The notes under the pieces were generated by a model. It worked only from the letters and a program-made list of their open reading frames with translations, was not told where the DNA came from and ran no database searches. A DNA stretch of 64,000 bases from Mrakia gelida (taxonomy: Eukaryota > Basidiomycota > Tremellomycetes > Cystofilobasidiales > Mrakiaceae), in NCBI GenBank assembly GCA_024345305.1, contig BRON01000011.1, positions 992,001 through 1,056,000 of the forward strand, given 5' to 3'. This document shows, piece after piece, positions 1-9,700 of this stretch. The position numbers were made by a program, and so were the translations under genes. Each line of letters opens with the position of its first letter. The stretch's first letter is position 1.

Positions 1-420
1 GGGAGAGGGCTGAAGCGTTCGAACAAGGAGGAGGGAGAGGAGAAGGAAGGAAGGAAGGTCTTGAGTCAACAAGGGGAGGACGGGGAGGAAGGACGAGGGA
101 CGAGCAGAAGGGAAGCAATCAAAGAGAGGCTCGACCACTCACCGATCCTGATGCGAGATTTCCCTCTTGATGCTGGAGGATAGAGGAAGAGGGAGAGGAG
201 TACAGAGAAGAGAAACCCGTCGTCGTCGTCGTCGTCGTTGAAGGTCAAACAGAGCAAAGGAAGATCGAGAGAGCGAACACTAAAGTGGTCTGCCCGCGGG
301 AACAACGCGACCTGACCATTCCTTCCCTTCTTCCTTGCTTCCCACGACCCACCCTCACCCCCCTCTTCCTCTTCTTTTGAGCGCATACAGTCCATCCTCA
401 TCTCCAGCTAGAGACCCACC
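1..420. other. 5' flank of first gene, no gene seen
   Basis: This stretch lies upstream of the ATG at 421. It is purine-rich on the plus strand and holds a short (CGT)n microsatellite at about 219-238. The open frames on both strands are of low complexity and show no family resemblance. It is probably the promoter and 5' leader of the gene at 421. Confidence 0.5.
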
Positions 421-2289
421 ATGACGACCGACCTCCAGACTCCTCTCCCTTCGCACGACCTAGGCGCTCTTCACGTCCCTTCGAATCCTCTCCGAGCTGC
501 AGCGAGGAAAGCGAAGGACGACGATGCAAGACCAGCTCTCACCCGCCAAGGCTCAATGGACTTCCTCTCCTTGCTCCCAAACGGGTCCAAAGCTACGGGC
601 AAAATCATCAGGTGAGTTTGGATGCGCTGGGTGATCTAGGGAAGGTGTGAGAGGCATGGGAGGGAAGGAAGGAAGAAGTTGAAGTGGAGACGCGTCCTTC
701 CTCCTTCTCATTTACGACATCTTCTGAGGAACAGAAAAATTGACTCCCCATCTCCCTCGCCCTCCCTCTTCATCCTTCCTTTCAACCTATGCTCTCCCTC
801 GCCCTCGTCCCATCCAGTCTCTCCGCCAAACTTCAATCCAACACGACTCGAAGCTCGATCCAACCCAGTCTTTCAGCTTCCTCCTCCTCGTCCAACCTCT
901 TCGCCCTCCATAACCAACCAGGCTACAAACCCTCCCACTCAACCTCCTTCCCAGCTTTCCAAGGAGACTACGTTATGAGCGCTCCCTCTCCTTTGGAGTC
1001 GGCAGCTGCAGCAGGAGGACCTGGAGTGGGAGGGGGAGGAAGGAGACTTGAGCTCGGGGCGGAGATTCCGGCAAGGAAGGCGAGAACCTACAGTGAGTCA
1101 CCTCTACCCTCGCATCTTTTCTCTCACGAGCTTGTATGATGGGATAGGAAGAGCTAGGCAACGAGCGGGAGCTGTCCTCGAAGGATTGCTGAGGAGGCGA
1201 GATGGAGCCAGTTGTGGAGCTCGAGCTTGGGAGCTGACGATCGAAACCGCATTCACCCTTCCCTCCCTCTCAGATCCTCCTCCCATACCTCAAATGGGTC
1301 CCTCAGCTCTCAGAACGTCTACCACTTCGTCCACATCCCTCTCATCCGACGTCACCACCATCACCACCACCACTTCCACCTCCTCTTCTTCGTCGATGGG
1401 TCCTCCAAGCTCCACAGCGTCGGTCTCGTCCACTCGCAGGACGTCACTTCGTCCTTCCACTATGCTGAAGAGGAGTACCAGCTCGTCGGGGAACGTCAAT
1501 CCGTGAGCTCTCCGTCCCCTAGCACACACAAGGCCTCTCTAAGCCGCAAAAGACGCGTCGGAAACTGACCCAAACCCCTCCTTCCCACACGCTCGTTTCA
1601 GTTACGTCCGAGCAGCCGTCCTCTCCTCCTCCGCGTCCCTCTCCTCCCTCGCCCCAAACCCTACTCCCACTCCGATCCCAGAAAACTCGTCCCCTTCCAC
1701 CTCACGCTCCTCCCTATGGGAAGAACCACCCACTCGCCTCATCAAACCCCTCAAACCTCGTCTCTCCCGCTCCATCTCCCACGCGTCCTCCCTCTCCCTC
1801 AACCTCGTTTCGTCCCCGCCCAAACCCCTCGTCTCCACCACCACCACCACCACCACTCCCCAGCCAAGCTCCTCCTTCGTTTCCAACAACACCTACTCCG
1901 ACGGCTCCATCTCCCCAACAACCATCCTTGCGCCCCTCCCTCTCGCTCCCCCGTCCCCTCACGCTCACGGCCCAGTTTTGGTGGCAGGAGGAGGAGAACG
2001 GAAACGAGCTCGATTGTCGTTCCAGCCTCCTCCGCCGTTGAACCTCCCGCTCAGTGTGGGTGGGTGGGCGGCTGCGAAGAAGGAGCAGCAGGCGCTGGGG
2101 AGTCCGTTCTTGGAAATGGGTGGAGGAGCCGACGGAGGGATGTTTGCTGGGATGCAGGAGGAGGAAAGGGAGAGTGAAAGGAAGCCGTGGGAGGAGAGTG
2201 GGAGGAGAGGGAGTTTGGGTGAAGGGATGATGGAGGTGGATGAGAAGGAGGAGGAGGAGAGGGTGTTGGGGGAGGGGTTCAGGGGTTGA
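421..2289 (+). CDS. Ser/Pro/Thr-rich low-complexity protein of unknown function
   Basis: I do not recognise this gene. A four-exon model joins in frame: 421-611, 818-1092, 1274-1502 and 1602-2289. The introns have GTGAGT/GTGAGC donors and CAG acceptors, two with a clear CTGAC branch site. The product begins MTTDLQTPLPSHDLGALHV and contains the phrase LTRQGSMDFLSLLPNG near residue 45. It continues as Ser/Thr-rich and poly-Thr runs, the latter coded by a CAC/ACC microsatellite near 1835-1856, and ends in a Glu-rich acidic tail (EEERESERKPWEESGRRGS and MEVDEKEEEERV). There is no signal peptide or membrane segment. It is probably an intrinsically disordered regulatory or nuclear protein. Exon joins are my inference from splice consensus and frame agreement. 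Confidence 0.6.
1835..1856. repeat. CAC/ACC trinucleotide microsatellite
   Basis: A run of CAC triplets lies inside the last exon of the Ser/Pro-rich gene. It encodes a short poly-Thr run in the chosen frame and would be length-variable. Confidence 0.7.
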
Positions 2290-3469
2290 ATGGTGAAGAC
2301 GCGTCCGGTTTGTTTTCAGTTTCGGTTTCGGGTTCCCATCTTATCCTACAACTCGGCTCAGCTTAGCTCACACACGTACGCGCTTAGCATTCTTCTCCAT
2401 CTGCTCTCCCTCGCTCTTTCTCGTTCTCGTTCGCTCCGCGGACGCGCTTTTCTCCCTCGCTGTTTCAATCTCCATCTCCTCCTTTGTTCGCTACCCTCAG
2501 TCTATGTTACCTCTTCTCTCAGCTCGGTCTTCGGTTTCGCTCTATGTACTGCTCTGTTTCTATGCCCTTCCTGCGTCACGTTTTTCTTCTTCCCTCGCTT
2601 TTTCGCTCGTCACCCTTCTTCGTCGTTCGCGCTGGTTGCTCGCTTTGTGGTGTGATGATAACGTTTTACGCTCGTTCGGTGGGAGGGGTGTCGGAGAAGA
2701 GAAGAAGGAAGAGGGAGGTGGAGGGGCAGAGATCGAAGGGCGAGGAGGACTTCCCGACGACGCGTCGAAGATTGAAAGGGAAGGCTTGTTTGGCTGGCGG
2801 AGAAAGGGAGAGAGAGAGCTTGAGGTCGAGGTGAACTTTGTTCAGTGGTGGGCGAGAGACGCGTCGCGAAGATGTAGAGTAAGAGAGAAAGAGAGAGGGA
2901 GAGACGGACAGAAGATCTGCGCCGGGCGCGTTATCTTTCGCTCGGTCGAATAGAAGACGCGTTTAGGGGGATCGAGATAGAGGGTCGGTTCGGGTCGAAG
3001 AGGACGCGAGGAGGGCTGAAGGAAGGATTTCGCGCCCTTCGCTCTCTTGAAGGTGCTCTGATGATGGAGCGTCTTGTCCTCGCTCTTCGAGGCTCAGAGC
3101 GGACGAGATGGTGGGAATCAGAAAGCGTGCTCGAGGAAGGTGGCGTTCGATTCCAGCGACGGCGAAATGAGCAGATCCGGAGTTGAACGAGATCGCTCGA
3201 CGAGCCGAACGAACGAAGCTTTTCGCTGGCTGGAGATTACTCCGAGATGAAAACCCTCAGAGTGCAGATTTTGTTATAGAGGTCTGTTTGATGGATCCGG
3301 GAGAAGCTTTGGAGCTTTCGGGGTAAGACACGACCTCGTTTGAACAAGGTTCGCGAGCTTCTTCGAGAGAGACTCGTTGGAGGATTCCTCTCCTTCCTGC
3401 TTGAAACCTCAAACCACCACGTTCTCCTCGCTCCCTTCACTCCCTCCTTCTTCTTCTCTTTCGACTGCC
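2290..3469. other. 1.2 kb spacer with several GACGCGTC palindromes
   Basis: No convincing gene is seen here. The open frames present are low-complexity and unspliced-looking. The notable content is a cluster of ACGCGT sites near 2299, 2760, 2859 and 2955. The first three are full GACGCGTC palindromes and the fourth reads GACGCGTT. ACGCGT is also the core of the fungal MCB cell-cycle box, so this could be an upstream region of the glycosyltransferase gene at 3470. The same palindrome is scattered widely in the window, so this is not specific evidence. Confidence 0.4.
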
Positions 3470-6215
3470 ATGGCTCGCTTCAGATTCGCTATCTTCCGTC
3501 GTCGCAGAGGCCTGCAGATCCTGCTCGTCTTCTTGATCGTCGTCGCCTACTTTGTCTTCACGGATGGGTCGGAGAAGGAGGAAGACCACTTCCATCGTCC
3601 TAATAGATACACATCCTCACCCAACTACGTCGCTCCCAAGAACCTCTCGGACACAGCACCAGCAGCGAAGCGAGTGCTGCCAGCCATTCCAACGAATCTC
3701 TCGCCGAGGAAGGTCATCAGGAAGGCGGTCGGACTCGTTTGGGATGGAGATTCGAAGCAGGAGGCCTATGGAATGAAGGAGGACGACCTCACTCTCGGTG
3801 GCAGCTTGATCCTCTCCCAGACCAAGTTCGAACGAGGTATCCCAGGTTTCAGTGAGTCTTCTATTGGTGCCTTGGTTGGGGGAGGAGGAGCAGGGAGCTG
3901 AAAGCGAAGGGGACGAATTGAGCTCGACGTTTCCGCTCAAAGCTAACTTCCCCTTCCTTCCCCACCGTCTCGCAGTGATGCTCTCGAACCTCTACGTCTA
4001 CCAGGGAGTTCTCCTCGCTATCACCAACGATCCTGACTCTCTGCCGCAGATCACGAGGATGCTCAGTGGAGAGGAGGAGGACAGCGGGCATCGAGGACCT
4101 GCCAAAGCAGGTGAGACCACTCGTCCTCTTTTCCTTCCAGCTCGACGTGAGATGAGACTTCAAGAGCTGACAGGTGTTCTTCATTCTTCTCATCGACTCG
4201 CAACAGATCGATACAAGGTCATCTCGGTCGAGGAGGGAAACGCTCTGTTCGGGACGAGAGGAAACGGAATCGCGAGGCGAGCTCGACTTCCTCCCCTCCT
4301 CCTTCGCTTCGTCATCTCGAGTCCCCCCTTCTTCGCGACGAGCTCGAAACTGATACATGCAATCTCTGCTCCCTCTACAGACTCGGTGGGACTACCTTCT
4401 TCTTCAACGACGCCGGAAAGCGAGGTCTTCTTCGTGAGTTGATCTCGAACCTTGATCTCCTCTGCGAGCTCGAGCTGACCTCCCCTTCCGATTTTGCTAT
4501 GGCGACCAGCTCACTACTTCCATCTCATCGTCGAGAACTTTGTCGGAGCGTGGAAGGTCCTCGCATCGACTCCGGAAGCTATCCACTCTGGTCGAACGTC
4601 GGACGTCGTCTTCCCCACTCGCTTCATCTTCCCTCACACCACCAACTGGAAGGACCCAGCGTGAGCTCGCACTCCTCTCGCCTCTCTTCGAGTCTCTCTT
4701 AGAGCGCTGACTCGTCTCGTTGTCGCTTGTCTCCCCTTGTAGCGGAATGAACACGTACGTTCTGCCCGACCTCCGTCCTCGCGTTCGATTCGAGCTCACC
4801 TCTCCGTCCTTCTTCCTTGCAGCTGGTTCATGAACACTGCGCTCCCTTCTACTACTTGGGAGGACAAGACTCACTGGGAGGAGCGAGCTCGTGAAGCCAA
4901 CATCTATGTCTTCGATCAGATCGTTCTCATCGACCGAGGTGTGAGTCGCGTCTCGATCATCTTCGAAAAGACTCGAGCAGCTGCTGACCTCTCCTTGGCT
5001 TCGTCGCATCAGAACTACCACCGAGACGGAGGGAAGAACGGAGTCGAGGCTAAGAAGTGGAACAAGATGACTGCTGGTGAGTGTTCTCCTTCGTTTTCTT
5101 GAGCTCCCAACTTCGACCGTCGAGCCCGTTTCGAACGCGAGCTGATCCTTCTTCACTTCGCTCTTAAGACGTTCTCCTTCAACCTGCTCCCTTCGGATGG
5201 TTCGAGCCTGTTCGATACTCGGTCATGAAGCGTGAGTCGATCTCTCCTTCGAGTCTCGTCGCGCGATGATCTCGACTGACCTCCCTCCTTTTCTCGCTCA
5301 TCAGGTCTTGGTATCACGGACGATCACCAGTTCCGTGACGCTGGACGAAAGGTCATCACCTACATCAACCGGTGAGATCGCATCATCTTCCCTTCCTCGA
5401 ACGAGCTCGACCACTAACTCCCTCGTCTATGCGACCTTGACCTTCTCAGACAAGAGACGGCCGGATCCGCTCACCTCACTCCCGACGAGCACGACCGACT
5501 CGTTGCCACCCTCTCAGCTCTTGAGCGAGACCCCGACTACTACAAGAAGGTCGACGTTTACGTCGTCAAACAAGAGAGTCTTGATCGACGAGCTATGTTG
5601 CAGCTTCTGATGAAGACGGACGTGAGTTTTCGCGACTCGTTTCCTTCTCTTCGAGTTCTCAGACGCTGACTCGCTTCGTTCCTTCTCTCCCGCAGGTTCT
5701 CCTCAGCGTCCGAACTCCTCAGCAGAGCCATCAGCTCTGGATGAAGCCCGGAAGTGCGATCTTCGAGTTCTTCGAGCCTGGACACTACACTCGTGCGTCT
5801 TCTTGTTCGCTCTCGTTTTCGTCTTCGCGTCGCACAAAGCTGATCTCCTTTTCCCTCTCCTCTTTCAGACGACTCCGAGATGGTGAGCCCCTTATTCTAC
5901 TCCCTTGTCTTTCCGAGGGCTCAAGACTGACTATCTCCTCGCTCTTTCTTCCTCAGCTCTCTGAAGGTTTCGGACACGCTCATCACGTCGTGCACAAGGA
6001 CAAGCTGTACAACTGGAAAGAGACCGAGTCCTGTTCGTAGAGCTTCTCCTTATATCTCCCCTCTTCTGATTTAGCTGACTTCCACCACTTTCGAATCTGT
6101 AGACAAGCAATCGAACGGAGGAAACATCATCCCCGTCTCCACCGATTTCGTCGTCGACCAAGTTCGGGCGTACCTCGCTACCCAAGGTCTCCCTCCCGAC
6201 ACTGCTTCCCCCTAG
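3470..6215 (+). CDS. GT61-like glycosyltransferase, type II membrane protein
   Basis: A short basic cytoplasmic tail (MARFRFAIFRRRRG) is followed by one membrane anchor (LQILLVFLIVVAYFVF) and a lumenal domain, the usual layout of a Golgi transferase. Many small introns break the gene. The joined exons give HYFHLIVENFVGAWK in mid-protein, where GT61/DUF563 enzymes have an H..H.... motif. The C-terminus has LLSVRTPQQSHQLWM, then FEFFEPGHYTRDSE and FGHAHHVVHKDKLY, which resembles the GT61 VHG.GLTH..WM / E.F.PG... / H...... ending. The usual VHGxGLTH motif is degenerate (VRTPQQSHQLW), so catalysis is uncertain. The ATG at 3470 has a strong context (GCCATGG) and immediately precedes the anchor. 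An in-frame start 31 codons upstream is less likely. Role: probably sugar transfer to secreted or wall glycans; donor unknown. Confidence 0.65.
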
Positions 6216-6772
6216 GTCGGGTTCGAGACTCTTTCCCTTTGTAGATGCTCTCAGCTCTTCCTCGCTGTCCCTCTTTGCTGTAAACCTAGACGAGCCGCGT
6301 TCCGCGCACGCTCAACAACATCCCCTCCCTCCCACTCTCCCTCCCGCTTCGTTACTCTCGCATCCCCCACACGTCGTACATGTTAAACCCCCTCCAACTC
6401 TACCCACTACCATACCTCTAGCATTTTCTTCATCGATTCCCGGGCGAAAGGTGGAGGCGAGCTTGCTGTTTCCCTCCCTCCTCCGTCTCCTTCCCTTTCT
6501 TTCCTCTTTCGCTCGTGCTTTTTGCTTTTTTTCCTACTCTTCGGGTCCGCTTATATACTCTGCTGGTCTCTTACTTATGCTCTCATACGCACATCTTGCC
6601 TTGGGACGGAAGCGATCAAAGAAGGAGGAGATGAAACAGAAAAGTTCGCCCTCTCCCAGTCCCTCAAGAAAAACAATCGCGACCTTCGAACGAATCGTTC
6701 CCCTCCGAACATCGACCTCCTCCCTTCCCCTCCCCTCCCCTCCCCTCCCGCTCCCCTCTCCCCTCTCTCTCG
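6216..6772. other. spacer with pyrimidine-rich leader
   Basis: This holds the 3' flank of the glycosyltransferase and the 5' flank of the large protein at 6773. A run of TCCCC repeats (about 6720-6765) sits directly before the ATG and is probably the CT-rich promoter/leader tract common in basidiomycetes. No gene is seen. Confidence 0.45.
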
Positions 6773-9700
6773 ATGGGTACACCTACCACCTCCCCCATCG
6801 CATCCTCTTCCTACTCTCACTCGCCCTCCTCGGAAGCCGAGACGGACACGGACGTCTCCTCCTCCCTCGACACCTCAGGGAGCGATTCGGACTTCAACCC
6901 TGTTCGAGTCAACTTTGGGCCTCAGAAGACGCCTGAACGACGGTTCCTCCAGAAAGTGAGACGGAGGGACTCGAGGGAGTTCCATAGACGGCAGACGATC
7001 AACTGGGGTCTAGAGGGGGAGGGGAGGGATCGAGTAGAGAGGAAGGAAGGGGATGAAGGGGAGGAAGGAGAGAGTGAACAACAACGAGGTCAGTTTCGTT
7101 TTGTGGAAGAGCTCAGCTCGTACAGATCAGCTTGGAAGGGTAGATCTTGGGTAGGAGATGGAAGTGCTGACTCTATGCTTCCTCGCTCAGCTATAGAAGT
7201 TGTAGATCAAGAGGATGCTCTTCGGACAGAGAACGGGAACGAAGAGGAGCAGGATGAGGAGGAAGATCCATCAACACCCGACACTCCCTCTCGTTCCTCA
7301 CCTTTACGTTCGTTCCTAGACCCTCTCCTCTATGATACAACCCCATCCAAGCTCTCACTGACATACTCTCCCTTCTTCTGCCGAACTCCAGACCCTTCAA
7401 CTCGAACAACACCAGCTCCGGCCTATCGAGCTCTCCCTTCCCTCTCCGTTCAATCCAACCCTCCCTCCTCTCCCGCCTACGATGGAGACGCAGACTCGGA
7501 AGGAGACGACGAAGAAGCAGCGGATGCTTCGTATATGGACTACACTCCTACGCTGGAGGATACGGTGGATGGTGGAGTGGATGACTCGTTTGATGAGGTC
7601 GAGCAGGAGGAAGGAGGTGAGCTCTCTCTCTCCATCAACAACACCTTCCATCCATCCATCCCTTCTTTCTCCTCTCTTCGGACAGCTCATCTCTTCTTTC
7701 TCTCCCTGCCTACTGCAGCTCCTCAAGAAGATGTAGATCCCACCACCACCGAACCCGAACCCTCCTCCCTAGCCCGACAACTCCCTCTCGACGAGGACGA
7801 ACCATCGACCAACGAAGAACTCCGACTCTCCTCTCCTCCTCTTCCCTCGCCATTCGACGTCGCTACCAGCACCCCCGCCAACGAACCTGCCACTCTCCCA
7901 TCCCCACCTACTACGGAAGCAGCTCTCGAGCCCGACTTCGACCTCGAGGAAGCCACCTTCATCGACGAGGCTCAGGAGGACTCGGAGTGGGAGGACGAGC
8001 TTCCCTCTCGACCCGAGGAGGAGGTTCCCGAGGGTGCAGCGAGCGAGGAGACAGTTGAAGGAGCGGTCATGGATGAGGAGGTGCTGGAGGTCGAGGTCGA
8101 GTCGAGAGTGGTGGAGGAGGAACCTCTTATCGAGGAGGAGAGCAGAGAGAAGCAGCAGCCCGTCGAGCTCGTCGTTTCCATCCAGGAGGACGTCGTCGTC
8201 GTTCAGCTCGAAGGCTCGGAGGATCTGGAAGCTCAAGAGGGGTCTTCACCGGGGGATGCCGTTGTTGAGAGTCTGAAGGACCAGGGAGGGTTGGAGGAGC
8301 CGTCGGTTGAGCTCGAGCTGGAGGTCGTCGAGGTCGCTGAGAAGCCTGAGCCGGTGGAGGAGGAGATTATCGCTCACCCCTCTTCGGATGGCTCTGCGGA
8401 GGTGGAGGCTGGGCAGGAGGCTGTCGGCGAACTCAAGTCGGAGCTCGTTCTCGAGGACGTGGCGTCGAGCCTGGCTCCCGTTCCAGAGCAATTGATCGCC
8501 TTCGACGTCTCTCCCGAGAAGGAGGCATCGCCTGAGCCTGAACGTGAGTCGTTTTCCCGTTCGTGTTGTACCGGCCTAGATCGGGTGCTGACTTTCGTCC
8601 TTCTCCGCTCTGCAGTCACTCCTGCTACGACCACGATCCCTCTCCTCACTCCCTCGAAACCAGTCACGTCCTTCCTCGACTCCTCTCCCACACCCTTCCA
8701 CTCTCTCCCACTCCTCCTTCCTACTCCAACTCCCATCATCGCCACCACCTCCGAACCCGATCATCAAGCGGAGGAGAGTTTCGTCTCTCAGTCTGTCGAC
8801 CTCGAGGCTCTCCCAGCAGACTCAACCCTCATTACCACGGAGGAGCTCTTCGTCGCCGCTGCCTTGGACAGCGAAGCTGAGGTCTCGATGGCCTTCGACG
8901 CGTCAATCGTCTCTTCCGTCGCCCCAGAGGTGTCCATCTCTCCCTCAAAGTCCGAGACGACCGACGAGGACGTCGAACTCGGTCGATGCGGCCCATCAGG
9001 AAGGAAATCGGTTCCTCTCGTCGTCCAAATCCTCACCTCACCCTCGGAACTCTCTCCTCCTCCATCGTCGGACTCGGACTGTTCGACCTCCGTTTCCCTC
9101 GCTCCCCTCGGAACTCCTACTCCCTCCTCGTCCACTCCTCGACCGATCTCAACCCGAGTCGCAGTCCCTACTCCCCTTCGACCCACCGAATCCCAATCTT
9201 CCGCCTCCTCGTCCACCAGCGCAACACCTCCCACTCACGCTCGGAGAACCGCTCCCACAGGACCCGTCGAGAAACGACCAGCTCCCAAAGTCCTCAAGCG
9301 AGCTTCTCCTCAGAAGTCAGCAGCAGCAGCCGAGAAGGAGGCAGATCGCGTCGCTCGACTTCGATTCAGAGCTCAGCTCGATGCTGCTGTCTCCAGGACT
9401 TCGGGACCCTCGCCGATGAGGTCCGTCTCCAAACCTCCTCCTCGACCTCTCGACGCGTCAACGAGGACTCTCGGACCCTCCCCTCGAGTTGGATTCGTTC
9501 GGACCCTCGCTCGGGTCACTCCTTCGCCCACCGCCACCTCCTCCACCTTAACAGCCTCCGCTCGACCGGTAGCTCAAGGAAGAGCCCTCGCAGCTCCTTC
9601 GTCATCAGCAACGGCTCGAGTCATCACTCCGCAACCTCTCCATCGCTCAAAGCCAGCTCCTCCTCCCTCAGCTTCGACAGTTCGACCAGCAGCCAAGACC

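Noticed and set aside
3100..3180. Possible tRNA from a GTTCGATTCC-like T-loop near 3145
   Set aside because: No matching acceptor, D or anticodon stems are found around it.
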